Assembly: GCA_009746045.1 (NCBI GenBank)
Contig: RPFO01000213.1
Coordinates: 11,261,593 to 11,325,592 of the forward strand
Direction of reading: 5' to 3'
Source of the DNA: Mesostigma viride
Taxonomy: Eukaryota; Streptophyta; Mesostigmatophyceae; Mesostigmatales; Mesostigmataceae
DNA: 64,000 bases
Below are positions 1 to 11,700 of the stretch, piece after piece (position 1 is the stretch's first letter; the number at the start of each line of letters is the position of its first letter). Made by a program: the position numbers and the translations under genes. The notes under the pieces are model-generated. The model had not been told where the DNA came from, made no database searches, and saw only the letters and a program-made list of their open reading frames with translations.

Positions 1-70
1 CGTATGATTCATACGTTATAATACGTTTTAGCGTATAATGACGTATAATACCGTATTATACCGTATGATG
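1..70. repeat. CGTATTATAC-type short palindromic array
   Basis: The first 70 bases are a run of variants of CGTATAATAC/CGTATTATAC. The same motif recurs at 1585-1665, near both ends of the element at 43033-44512, and inside the MITE at 47507-47700. Those placements suggest transposon subterminal repeats. This copy is cut by the window edge. Confidence 0.55.
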
Positions 71-74
71 CCGT

Positions 75-835
75 GTTTTCCGCGTTTTTTTTACGTTTTG
101 CGCGGCTAGGATGCCAGAACGACAGGGCAACGATTTGAAGCCACAGATTTCGTATCTCTACTATAAGTACTGACCCGTCTGAACTTTCACAATTCGACGC
201 GATCTTATTTTGACATTGTGGTGCACAGTGCGCGCACCGTGCGGAGGTGGCCATGGCGACGTGCGTTCCGTTAAAATATGGCTAATCCGGCGGGCGACAG
301 GCGAAAAAATTAAGCCGATGGTTAAAAGTGATGTTCTATTATGATGTTTCATAGCAAGATCTGCACTATTTGCAAATTCGCTGCCTTTGTTGGTACAGAT
401 TTGCACGGGGGTCTCATCCAACGTCAATTTGGCCGCGATGAATAATCTAGCATGTGTGCCTGCGACGGTAGAACTCGACATTCGTGGGTTATTTTGATGC
501 AGCAAGAGCCGTTTAGTAACGGACACCATGAAAATAACCTAAGCATCTTCGATCTGCGGCCATTTCCTGTCATTTCTAAAATGATTTCGTTCAGGCCTGC
601 GCGATCCGCGGTTAATCCATCCATGGCTGGCTGGCTTTTCTTGCGCGCCTGGGTAGGAAATAATGCCGGCCGTGGTACGTTGATTTGCCGCATGTCACCG
701 CCCAGTCTGTTTGCGCTCTTAATGAACCTGGCATGAAACTTTTTGCGCCGTTTCTGGGTTTTTCTTGCTATTTTGTTCTCCACTTGTTGCAGTTGTGCTA
801 TCAGATTTTCCGCAGCTTTCAATGGTTTTCCTTAC
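75..835 (-). mobile_element. Diverged copy of the 1.9-kb DNA transposon family (T0)
   Basis: This stretch aligns in patches with the terminal half of the element at 45412-47312 read on the opposite strand. Shared parts include the segment around GCGCGCACCGTGC then GGCCATGGCGAC (about 217-262 here, 47204-47245 there) and the segment around ATCGCGCAGGCCT (about 592-606 here, 46855-46872 there). It is more diverged than the two copies at 45.4 and 50.8 kb. Neither terminus nor a target duplication could be placed, so it is called a fragment. Confidence 0.5.
424..822 (-). CDS. Hypothetical protein of transposon family T (possible remnant)
   Basis: An open frame of 132 codons lies inside the T0 fragment. 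The N-terminal third is lysine/arginine- and glutamine-rich (KIARKTQKRRKKF around residues 17-29) and could be a basic DNA-binding segment. The corresponding DNA in the copy at 46596-47066 is also partly open but shifted in frame. I recognise no transposase catalytic motif. It may be the C-terminal piece of a longer protein or a chance ORF in conserved non-coding DNA. Confidence 0.3.
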   Translation of the reverse strand: MKAAENLIAQLQQVENKIARKTQKRRKKFHARFIKSANRLGGDMRQINVPRPALFPTQARKKSQPAMDGLTADRAGLNEIILEMTGNGRRSKMLRLFSWCPLLNGSCCIKITHECRVLPSQAHMLDYSSRPN

Positions 836-1100
836 GCTGCGTATGCCATGCTTCCTAAAGCTACCCAGAATTGATCGGGCAGTTATCTGGCTTTGCTACG
901 CTTCCTGTATGGAGGTTTTCACACGGTAGACATTCTATATTGCGTAGTCAAGGACCCTAGCTGCCTGGGAGCGGCATCACCGTTGCAAGGAGCTGGCGAG
1001 CTCATAGACGCCTGTCATGCTCTTCAGCCTGCTGGAAAACAAGGTTGTTGTATGGAAGGTGAGAATATGTGAGTTACTTATCACATCCCCACCTGTTTAG

Positions 1101-1174
1101 CCTCCGTGGTTCCCCAACGGGGACACGAGATTAATTAATATTAATTAATTAATTCAGTTAATTAATTAATTAAT
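1101..1174 (+). repeat. LINE 3' terminus: CAAC hairpin plus AATT tail
   Basis: A hairpin at 1109-1124 (GTTCCC-CAAC-GGGGAC, one G-T wobble) is followed by ACACGAG-like sequence and an ATTAATTAATT tail. The arrangement matches the LINE 3' ends at 36871-36910 and 42241-42290. The body upstream is not recognisable, so this is a short 3' stub. Confidence 0.6.
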
Positions 1175-1299
1175 GCACACCACGAGTCACACACCTGTAG
1201 TCACATGCAGCTCAGTATATTCACATAGCAACGCACCATGCAAACATACTACATGCATTAATTGTATACTACTGTAGTATTTGCGTGCATGCACAGCCA

Positions 1300-1400
1300 C
1301 ATATATATATTAAAATATATAATTACTTGCATCAAAGTGAAGGCACCCAAGTAAACATAACCAATATAAAGCCACATATATACACATACACACAATTATG
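1300..1400 (-). repeat. 3'-end stub resembling the REL-endonuclease LINE at 39907
   Basis: The stretch TTAAAATATATAATTACTTG with the following AAAGTGAAGGCACCC matches, with substitutions, the terminal sequence at 39907-39960. There it forms the 3' end of a minus-strand LINE fragment with a clear target duplication. No coding part remains here. Confidence 0.45.
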
Positions 1401-1584
1401 CATGCGCACGTTTACATTCTCAGTATTACATGCAATACATCGATCGTGTCCACAATATCCACCGTATAGAGTATAGCCGAGGGTAGGGCAACCTTGGATT
1501 ATGTCCAAAACAGTGTTAAAAACATGTGGATTGATGGTGGGTGTCTTAAAATGTGTAAAATCAGAGTATTCTGAGTGTGTCCGT

Positions 1585-1665
1585 ACGAAAACGTATAATA
1601 CCGTATTATACCGCATTATACCGTATTATACATTATACTCCACCGTGACCGTATAACGCGTATAA
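1585..1665. repeat. CGTATTATAC-type array
   Basis: Several tandem variants of CCGTATTATAC and CGTATAATAC occur here. They resemble the arrays at 1-70, 43060-43110, 44430-44460 and 47520-47690. Confidence 0.55.
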
Positions 1666-2314
1666 CGTACGATCTCACTCTGCTTGGGGCCTGCTGAGCA
1701 CGCACTTCTTGGGCGCCGGGGTGGCTCAAGGCGGATTCGAACCCCTGCTAGCTGACCTCCAAGGAGCACATGTCTCAGTTACACTGTCAGTAGTTAGGTT
1801 AATTAATAGTGCCGGAACCTTTTTGCCACCTGCGGCAACAGGTCCGGAACACTATTTTGCCCCGAATAACCACTTTCAAGCACCCAAACTAATTCGGCCG
1901 ACTCATGACTGGAATTGGTCACGCCGCGCCCAATCCTGGAATCTCAGCTCGGTATAGGATCGGCGCGAAAATCCCTGTAAAAGATGGGAGGCATGTAGGA
2001 GTTGAAATTGGAAGTGCGCCCTCGCGTGGGCCAGCGAGATTTTCCGATCTCACTAACAGAAGCGGCACAGCTTGCGACAGCGGGTCCATAGTCCCATTAT
2101 AGACACCTGCACCGGGATTCCGGGAAGTGGGGCTTTTTGCCTTAGGCCGTACGCTTGGGACTTAGAATTTTGCATGAGGTATGTAGGTTTACAAGTTTGC
2201 AAAAAATAGGTCCGCAAGTCGAGAAAAGGTGAACACTAACAAAAAATAGGTATAGGGGATTAAATGATAAAAATCCGTCAATCCATCCATCCACCGAATT
2301 TGTCCCTAATTTGC

Positions 2315-2400
2315 AAGCATGGTTCTTCCGAAAATTGGCTCCGCCGTAGAGTTTCAATGGGCAAGTTGAAAACACGCGCACGTTACTTGATATTACTAAT
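2315..2400. repeat. Dispersed repeat shared with 55.33-55.40 kb
   Basis: The segment with GCTCCGCC and then CGTTACTTGATATT is shared, with mismatches, with about 55330-55392. Both copies lie close to ORF1 fragments, so it may be an untranslated part of an element. The stretch 1710-2310 otherwise shows no gene that I can support. Confidence 0.35.
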
Positions 2401-2582
2401 GAAGGGAGTTGCATGTACTAAATATTTGCGTCGTTAGTACTTTTGGCTCGGATTTGGTCGGGTACCAAATGTACTTATCAGTATCCGACCAGATTTTTCG
2501 GGTAAACCGTACTATAACGAACCCGGAAGATTTGTACTACATGAGGGGCCGAAAACACTAACGAAGTGCGTCGACCCTGTAT

Positions 2583-3597
2583 ATGTGGCGAACCACCCCC
2601 AAACACGCCCCCGCCTTTCAGCTGCCACGTACCCGTCTGCTTCTGCTCGATCCCTTCTCATGCGCTCTGATGGCGAGATCTGGGCTCCATCCATCTCCAC
2701 ACCCCCACACACTCCATCCTTACGGAAGCCTTCCAGCAGCAAGTGACTCGATCCCCTCACTGCAGACGGATGTGGCAGCAATGGGAGGCACGCTGGCTAC
2801 TGAGGCTGCTCCCTCCGTCACCTTTCCACCACCGTCGGTCACCTCCACCTCCACCCTCCGAGGTCGCCTTCACCTCCACGGCCGCCTCCACCTCCACGGC
2901 CACCGACATCAAAGCCCATGCAGCTCCTCGACAGCGCCCAGCGCCTCAAGAACAACGCCATCGCCATTGAGTGCCTGCAAAACCCCGCAGGCCTCACTGC
3001 CCAGGCGGTGAATTAAGGACATCGCCGCCCATGCAGCCGGCATCTGCTGGCCCGGCCAGCGATGCTCCTTCTTCCACCCAGACCTGGGCGGAAGCACACC
3101 ACCTCCACCGCCTCCACCATCGCGGCACAGCTCAAGCAACAAACGCTCGACCTCACCCAGCACAGCCACAATGTCATCGTCAAGCACTTCGACCAGCTGG
3201 CAGGTGAGAACTCGGAGTCTCTTGCCATAGCATTTAAGCGCGACATTCTTGCCCCCATGCAACTCACTGGTGAGCTGGGGATGTCGGCTGTCCGCCTTCC
3301 CCGCGCGCGGGGTAAGGCTGGCCCGGCCCCCGTGCTCCTCACCTCCTTAAGTACATGGCGGATAAGCTGTCGTTTCTTAAATGCCGCAAGAAGCATCGGG
3401 GACTTCCTACACACTGGACGACGACTTGACCCTGGCACAGCAACAGCGGCGACGCCGGAGCTATTGCCGACCTACCTCCAGCTCCAGCAGAGCGCAGGGG
3501 GGAAACCGGTATACTGGAGGGGGGCCGGGTCATCCACGTCGACCACAAGCCCTGGCAGGCGCCCCCCTGCCACCCCAGCAACCCCAGTCTAGGGAAT
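2583..3597 (+). pseudogene. Degenerate LINE ORF1 (half-LINE copy 1)
   Basis: The DNA follows the intact ORF1 at 37396-38751 from about its residue 160 to its end, with many indels and frame changes. Recognisable pieces are GEIWAPS-like coding near 2670, the LPRARGKAGPAPVLLT motif near 3297-3345, a TLDDDLTLAQQQRRR-like segment near 3413-3460, and KPVYWRG near 3500. The N-terminal third is missing or unrecognisable. The stop context GTCTAGGGAAT at the end matches the intact element, and the 3' UTR resumes at 4447 after an insertion. Confidence 0.8.
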
Positions 3598-4446
3598 TAA
3601 TTAATAGACACGTGACTGCGTCGCGTGAGCGTAAGTCCTCAGTGGGGGGGGCCGGAACATGGGATGGCATGGATGGTGTAAGCTATCTAGCTAGGTCCTA
3701 GTTACAGGGTTGTGGGCACCACGGCCCGAATCGCTATGAATGCCATACGCGGTCACACGCGGAGCCCCCACAGACTTGGGGATGGTCAGACTCCTTCATC
3801 ACTACTTGGGCACCATCTATCCTTGCGTACCATCTGCCTCCATATCAGTACAGACAAACCAGGAGGCTGCCCGGGTGTGAGCCCGTCACGTCTAGGGTAG
3901 CACATGTCCATGCCGAGTCTATCACGAAAAGTCCACGGGTGGCGGCCCTGCCGTGCGCGGCCTGGGGCACGCCAGGTGAGGACATATCGCCCAGGCTGGG
4001 CGGGCTTGGTGCCAGCTAGTCTATCTGATGTGTCTACCTGATCTGTGCGGGCCAGGTGCCCGGCTAGGCCCAGGCGCCTGTGCCTAATAATGTGGGAAAC
4101 ATAGGGCAAATCAGCGTACAAATCCTCACTACTAAAGTGCAAACCAAAGGGGATGTGAAGGGCCTTGCGCAGCATGTTGGTGACGGTGCCGTCGAGTCGT
4201 TGCTCCAGCTCCTGCGTCAGTGTCCAGGTCTCGGCGCCGGAGGTCAGGATCGTCAGAATGACGACGTACCTTGAAGAGGTCACGCTTGACGATCGGGGGT
4301 AGGGCAGGGTTGCTCCACCAGCGGCGGTGGTCATGGGGTTGCGCCCACGCCATGCCGATCCGTGTCATCAGGTCGTCCTCGCAGTCGGGAAGCCAACTGC
4401 CGAGCAGCTTGAAGCGGCCTGAGGTAGGGTAGTTGACCTCGGTGTC
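3598..4446 (-). mobile_element. 5'-truncated LINE-B insertion with 11-bp TSD
   Basis: The insert splits half-LINE copy 1 and is flanked by perfect 11-bp repeats GTCTAGGGAAT at 3587-3597 and 4447-4457. On the minus strand it encodes, across frameshifts, the C-terminal part of a LINE reverse transcriptase protein (segments like KRDLFKV, GAETWTLT and RRLGLAGHLART). It ends at its 3' side in an AATTAATTA tail next to the lower TSD. The 5' truncation, TSD and tail are the expected signature of target-primed reverse transcription. The protein resembles the LINE-B copies at 41.5-41.8 and 54.3-54.6 kb. Confidence 0.8.
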
Positions 4447-4895
4447 GTCTAGGGAATGTATAACAGTAGTGTAGATTAGTCAGGCTTAGAGCTAGCACGT
4501 GGCTCACACCTACGCGCATATGCACCTATAATGGGACTCCCCATGGATGATGCCTTAAGAATTTAGCCAAGCTCTGCCTATAACTGATGGGACTCCCCAT
4601 GGATGATGCATTCAGAATTTAACCAAGCTCTGCCTATGCAGAGAGCTACTCTCTGCTGAGAAGCCATGCCCTAGCCATTGTATAGCCATGATGACCTTCC
4701 ACCGTATATGTCCGCACCTTAGGCGCTGGAATTCATAGTGTTGCAGGTGCACATGTGCACCCAGAGCAGGTGTAGTTGACTACACCCTACCCTTGCAGGA
4801 AGTAGCCCAGAATGCCATATGCCCCTCCTCAGGGATATGTGCTACGTGTACTCCCAACGGAGATATGTTACAATTTAATTTAATATAATTTAATA
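4447..4895 (+). repeat. Half-LINE copy 1: 3' UTR, terminal hairpin and tail
   Basis: The sequence resumes the 3' UTR of the half-LINE (compare 38745-39233), including two copies of a CCCCATGGATGATGC motif near 4540 and 4600. It ends with CTCC-CAAC-GGAG at 4851-4862 and a tail of TTAATTTAAT-like repeats to about 4895. Confidence 0.7.
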
Positions 4896-5550
4896 TGTGC
4901 ATGGCCGGCTTTTCCTTCCACCACGCATCAGCATTGCACATGGCTTGTCTAGGAGTGTGTCCAGGCATGCATCAGGGCACTTGGTTATAAGATGGCAAGC
5001 AACTGCAAATCGGCCCCGGCCGCCAGCTGGTTGCTTTCCTGGCCAGCCCATTCATGTGCAATAAACTTCATGCGAGAGCATGCATGCATTAATTATTACT
5101 TCAAGTCACACGCTCCCATTGGGATCGAGTCGTGGAGCACCATGATACAAGATTACGTGGCTTTTTATCATGGTTGCTACACAACAAGAAGCGGGCAGAA
5201 ACACGCATGCATCCTTCTCTCAAGCTGCCAAGGAGGCAGGCCACAGATTCAATCAAAACCACTCACGGTCCATAAAGTCGGGCGCGATGAGCTGGGTTTC
5301 AAGACTGGTATCTGGGTTTCAAGACTGCCCAGAATGGATATTCCATCCGCTACTACTTTGGGATGCACACTTTGGCCTTCTCTTTTTGCTGTGCAGAACT
5401 CCATCGACCGACGTGCATACATCAATAGACTGCAATGAATAAGAAAACCTTGACCATCGGACAAGGTCTTCTTCTACAACTTTGGCCGATTCGCCTACAA
5501 TTGCTCATGCAGATCTCAAATAGATGGACTATGGTGACTTCCGTGGACCG
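4896..5550. other. Intergenic; 3' flank of the CFAP69-like gene
   Basis: I see no repeat family, gene or clear polyadenylation motif here. The 3' UTR of the minus-strand gene must lie in this stretch. Confidence 0.4.
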
Positions 5551-5775
5551 TTAGCGAGGCCCATCCTTGGCTTGCGGTGTGTCGGCACCCTCCTCCTCTA
5601 ACTCGGTTTGCTGTGAGCGCCGCAGCGAGTTCTTGATCATATTCTCCTTCTTTGATTTGAGGTCCATCCGCTCCTTGACGCTCATCGTTGGCTTCCTCAC
5701 CTTCACCAAGCGAGGTGACTCGTCAGCTTGTCCCTGCACCCTGTCAAACAGGGACATGCTCTTGGCCTCCGTGTC
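5551..5775 (-). CDS. CFAP69: CFAP69-like exon 17 (C terminus)
   Basis: The exon has 225 nt including the TAA stop, with acceptor CACACACAG. It encodes a basic, coiled-coil-like tail (VKERMDLKSKKENMIKNSLR) and an acidic end. An open frame continues 5' to 5877, so an upstream acceptor is possible, but the one used keeps phase. Confidence 0.6.
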   Translation of the reverse strand, partial: DTEAKSMSLFDRVQGQADESPRLVKVRKPTMSVKERMDLKSKKENMIKNSLRRSQQTELEEEGADTPQAKDGPR

Positions 5776-8700
5776 CTGTGTGTGGTTGGAAGACCAGGGA
5801 TTTGCGTCACACAGGGAGGCAGGTGTCAGGGGCGGGATGGGAATAAACTCAAGGTGGACAAATGGCTTTCCAGCCATAGCTTATAATATAGAATTACCAA
5901 GTAACAATATGGAAGAGATGTAAAGTTTCAGCTGCCTGCCTTGAGTAAAAGTGTTGCGCGGGCAGTTTCACATGCTGCTGTGAACCCTGCAAGAGCTGAC
6001 TCACATGCGCACTCCGTGTCCTCAAAACACAAAGAGTGCAGCTCTGGAAAAAATAATCTCGGGCGTGAACATGCGCTAATTAAGGTGTTGCCACAGTGCC
6101 TTACCCTCCAACCCAGCAGTACCTATAACAATGCTTCCATCAAAGCATCTTTCAACGCTACTTGTAATGGTGCAATCTGTGCTACTACTATAGTTGTGCT
6201 AACAGTGGTGCTACTAGCAGCGCTGCCAGAAAACATAGCTCCCCCCTCACCTTGTCGTCCTCCTGCAGCAGCTCATTTATTCTTTACAGTAAGACTCTAG
6301 AAGCGCTCTTACCGTTTAATGGCTACTAATGATGATGGCTACTGTTCCTGCTACCATCATCAGAGGCCAATTATGCCCTTGCCCTTCATGCTACAACTAA
6401 TGTTACTAGCAAGTTAAGTATAAACAGAGGCTCACCTTGTTGAATTCCTTTTCTTTATGCTGCTATCTGTGGCTGCTATTGATGTCTACTAATGCTACAA
6501 ACTGCCAGAGCCCGCCCACCCCACCTTGTTAACCTCCTGCAGCAGCTCCTTCTGCGCCGCGATCACGGCCGCCGCCACATCCTCCGCGACCCGCATGCCC
6601 GCCCTAATACGTGCCATGTCCACCGATACGGGCTTGATGCCCTCGGCCTGCAGCTCGTCCGCCACCTTGTGCCAGACCTCGCCGTGACGAATGCGTACAT
6701 AGTTCTCGACCGCGCATAGCGTGGCCGCATCGCGCAACGACGCGTGCTTGAGGGAGCGGAAGCCGAGCGCCTTGAAGACAGCGTACACCTTGGACTGGGG
6801 AGGGGGGCGGAGAGGGGCAGGGGAAAAGACGCAAGGGAAAGAGGCGAGGGAAAGAGGCGAGGGAAAAGGGGCGAGGGAACGACGCGAGGGGAAAGAGGCG
6901 AGGCAACGAGGCGAGGGAAAAGAGGCAAGGGAAAAGAGGCGAGGGAAAAGAGACAAGGAAAAGAGGCAAGGAAAGGAGTCAAGGAAAAAAATGGAGGCAA
7001 GGAGGCAAGGGAAACAGGAAAAGGGAAGGAGGCGAGGGATCCGAAACCCCAGCGGATAGGGAGGGTGTATGTGAAAATACGCCCAATTATTATCAAACCA
7101 AGTTTCACCTACTGTAGAATCTCCATGTGTCCGTGCATGAGGGGATCAGTGGATGGGTGGGTGGGTGAAGCTGGTTACATCCATGGATGCAGCATGCGTA
7201 TGTGTGACGGTAAGCAGGCTCTAAATATGCATGAACCAATGGCACGGCTAGGCCCGGGGCCTGTGACTAGATGTCACGCCGCCGATTTGTGTGTGAACGC
7301 GGGCACATGGAGGCAGGTGGGCCGGCAGGTGGGCAGGCAAGGAGGAGGAATTCAAAGACCATACTGAATCATACAGTATCTGTCCTACAGAATGTGTCAT
7401 ACAGTATCTGTCCTACAATAGTGTCGAGGTCTCCCATCTCTCCCATCTCTTCGCCCATGTCCATCAGCCATTCCCCCCCCAATGCCCTAATCCCTCCTAT
7501 ACGTTACCACACCATTATCATATGTATCGTGGCGTCCCCTTAACTCAGCGCGGCCTAGCCAACCACTCCTCCCCTACATATACCGTCGCCACAAGTGCTC
7601 ACTATGCTGTACCGTACCATGATGTCGCCTTTCTCCTTCGCGCGGTCCACCATCTTGTCGGTCTGGCGGCGCGCGGCACTTCGGAAGCCAGTGCTGAACT
7701 CCCGCAGGAACGCCTCCTCTTTCTGCGACAGGGAGTGAACCGCCAGCAACCAAGCTCAACCAGCTCGTAAGCCAAGCGCGCCAAAGCACGCATAAAGCGC
7801 AACAAAGGAACGCAACCTCTTTCTGCGACACAGAAGTAACATGCGATTAATTTTTTGATTCTGCGACACAGACGGGGTCGCCGCAAACAGAGGACGATCC
7901 GAGAAGCCAGTGGCACGAATGTCGAAAGCACGGAGTGGGGTGATAGGTGGCGAGTCTCACATGCAATCGTTCAAGACAAATGAACGACGGCACAGGGGAC
8001 CCGTTTAGTTTGGCTTCCGCGACTCAATAGGCTGATGCTGCCCTTCCGTATCCCTTCCCCAGGAGCAGTCGTGTGTGCAGGTATCACATACAAGATAGTC
8101 GATCTGACTCATGCACTCGACAAGCTTCCACTGGAGGCACCCCTCATGACTCCCGGCAGGCCTAACTGAAGGAGGAAATGAACGCGAACATCGGTCCACG
8201 GGAGCAAGTTTACAATCTGACACCACAGGCCTTGTACACCACAGAGGCACCACAGGCAATCTGACACAACATGTCAGGCCTACGAAATCCTCTATCTATC
8301 GTAAAAAAGGGCGAGGTGCTTCGCTCTGCTCACATCCTTGCTCATGCCTCTCTGCCGATGGGGATACCTATTCAAGGTTAGACGTGCATCATATAATAGC
8401 TTAACATAATATAATATTACTAATAATATACTACTAATATATATAGTAGTATAGATATTACTAATATAATATACATATAATAGTACTAGTAAGTAAGTAC
8501 TAGTAAAATTATTACTAGCATACTAGTACGTTCTCCATCTTTATGGTCGGTGCTGGTTGTATACTTGATACTCTAATGATAATATAATAAGATAGATAAA
8601 AGGCTGGCACAGATACTCGGGAAATTACCTGGTGATATATGTCGAGGAATATAACCCTGTTGTGATAAAAGGCTGGCACTCACCTTGAGACCGCCTTCAA

Positions 8701-11700
8701 AGGGGTTGCGGGCATTCGCCAGCACACCAGAATCCGTCACCACTGCAAGTGGCAGTTCAAACGAACCATATGCAGACCAGGCATTCATGATATAAGCGCT
8801 TTGTACAAGTTTGCCCAGTGGGTTCTCCTAGGTCGCGAGCTTTTGCCATCGTAGTATATCTACAACACAGCATTCTGCCCCGGCACCATGCTGTGGAGAG
8901 CGCGCTCTGTGGCCTGCCCACTTAATTGTGGCAGTGAGAGAAGCTAGGGCGCCCTCCCTCCTTCTCGTTTTGTATAGGGGTTGAAGGTTCCTTTGTATTG
9001 GCACCCACGTGACGCAGCCACTAGTTAATTAATGAATTGATCTAAAACACACACTTTTTAGATGGGCTGCATTACACCGTTTGAACACCGCATGGACTTC
9101 AAGCAGGAAGTGCACGAATTCGCAGGTGCTGAGGGGATTTTGAAGCAATGCAGCAAAAGTGAGGCTATCACCTATGCATGCTATTTGCACTTTACACAAG
9201 TGGCTCCAGCTAAAAAATTAATGCAATTCCCATTCGTGTACAACCGCTCAACCGCTCCTGATCCCAGGGCATGCCCACCCCCATCCCCATACTCCTCCCC
9301 ATTCGGATCCTCTTTCCCCACCCAGCACGCGTCCACGCACATTCCCAACTCTGGACCTCACCCATCCCCTTCCCCACCCAGCGCGCATGAACTCACGTCC
9401 CCTCCTCCCCTCCTCCCCTCCCCCTCCTCCTCCTCCCCTCCTCCCCTCCTCCCCTCCTCCCCTCCTCCCCTCCTCCTCCCCTCCTCCCCTCCTCCCCTCC
9501 TCCCTCCTCCCCTCCTCCCCTCCTCCCTCCTCCCCTCCTCCCCTCCTCCCTCCTCCCCTCCTCCCCTCCTCCCCTCCTCCCTCCTCCCCTCCTCCCCTCC
9601 TCCCCTCCTCCCCTCGTCCCCTCCCCTCTCCCCTCGTCCCTCGTCCCTCGTCCCCTCGTCCCTCGTCCCTCGTCCCCTCGTCCCTCGTCCCCTCGTCCCC
9701 TCGTCCCTCGTCCCTCGTCCCCTCGTCCCTCGTCCCCTCGTCCCCTCGTCCCCTCGTCCCTCGTCCCCTCGTCCCTCGTCCCTCGTCCCCTCGTCCCTCG
9801 TCCCCTCGTCCCTCGTCCCCTCGTCCCTCGTCCCTCGTCCCTCGTCCCCTCGTCCCCTCGTCCCCTCATCCCCTCGTCCCCTCGTCCCCTCGTCCCCTCG
9901 TCCCCTCGTCCCCTCGTCCCCTCCTCCCCTCCTCACCCATCCCGTTCCCCACCCAGCGCGCATGAACTCACATCCCCTCCTCCCCTCCTCACCCATCCCC
10001 TTCCCCACCCAGCGCGCTTGACACCCACGTCCCCTCCTCCCCTGACCCAACCCCTTCTCATCCTGGCGCGCATGGACTCACTTTCTCTCCTCCTCTCCTC
10101 GGCGCGCCACAGCTCGAGGATGAGGTGTGCCGCGCCGATGTCGGCGTCGTGGCTGCTGCGCCACTCGTGGAAGAAAACGTGCGACTGGGAGGGGGAGGAG
10201 GGTGGGGGGGAGGGGGAGTGGGCACATGCGCACGTGGGGATGCAGTGGAGGGGGGGAGTTGGGATCAGGTATTACCATTCCTGTAAGGAACGGCCGGACC
10301 ACCGCCGGGGTGTGACTGCCGGGGTTTCTGGTCGGTGGCAAAACATCCACGGAGAGCAGGTGGGGTGGTGTGGGGTTGAGGAACAAAGTATGCTCATGCA
10401 AAAGTGCGGGAGCCAGTGGGAGGGGGAGGACTGCTCAGGAAGGGCGGAGGAAAGGCGCATGTAAGGCTCATGTAAGGCGAGAGACTTGGGCACATGTAAA
10501 GCTCTTTACTGAATTGTTGTGCGATCGTGCGGGGTGACACACACACATGATGAAAACAGGTATACGCAAGCGACACGGTACTTGGCGAAGGGCCTTGAGG
10601 GGGACCAACATGCTGTCGATGTGCCTCTCGATGTAATGTGCCAGTGCACTAACCTTGGGGTTCTCATTCACGCTTTTCTCCTTCCTCTCCTCTTTCCTCT
10701 CCTCTTCCTTCTCCTCTTCCCTCTTCTCTTTCTTCTCCTAGAAGTGCACGTGCTCGTGTACATGATGTGCTCCTGCGCTCACCTTGGGGTTCTCCAATAT
10801 GTCCGCGATGCACCCGAGGAGGAGCGGCTTGGCCTGCTCGCTCGTCGCTTCCAGCAGCGTTAGGAGCGCATCCAGGCCTGGGGAGGTGTGGGGGGGAGGG
10901 GGGGGGGGCACCCGTGATAAGCACAAGTGACAAGCACAAGGGACGAGCACAAGTGACAAGCACAAGTGACAAGCGCAAGTGACAAGCACAAGCGACAAGC
11001 ACACGAGGGTGAGACAAGCACACGGCCACCAAACCGGGTTTCGACCAGAACAGGTCATAAGCATGTGGTCGGAAAACAACGGTTTGACAAGTAAAAGTAC
11101 AAGGGGTTCCACAAGCACTGTCACCGCCGCAATAGAGCGGTTTAACAAGCAAGGCCAGCACTGCAACATTTCGGTTAGACAAGCACTGGTGGCAAGCACA
11201 GGGTTGCGTTAGCGATCCGACAAGCCCATGCGCTAGTCACACGACGGTGGAATAAAGGTCAGGCAAGCAGGTCAGACAACGTAGGTCAGGCAATCAGCGT
11301 TTTTAGGCTGTCGGGGGACCAGGCGTTTACAAGCCAGTTTCCGCACCATTCCAAGAAGGATGCGAACCCCCCAACAACTGCACAAAAGACTAGGGCTTCG
11401 GGAGGCCAGCCCGCACAGCAAGGATGGAACCGGGAAGAGGAACCATTTAATCCCCAATAGGTACATGTACACGTTTTGAACACTGCAGGATACAGAAAAG
11501 TCGACACCAAAAGGCAGCACAACGCACCCCCGGCGGCGATGAATCGTGCCAGGTTGCGGCGGTTGTTGAGGATGCAGTTCCAGGTGCAGTCGACGACGGC
11601 CACGGTCATGAAGAGAGAGGTGGCGGGCTCCATCTTGGCGAGCGCGCTGGGGGTGGGGTGGGTAGGGGCACAAAAGTGTGTATGTGTGTGTGGGGGGGGG

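Noticed and set aside
1728-1745. tRNA-like B box (GGTTCGAATCC on the minus strand)
   Set aside because: No matching acceptor stem, D arm or anticodon arm could be drawn upstream, and the T stem has mismatches. At best it is a relic.
9062-10050. Pro/Ser-rich and Gly/Arg/Glu-rich ORFs of 192-319 codons
   Set aside because: They come from the pyrimidine minisatellite and show no conserved segment. The exon 13 donor lies at one end.
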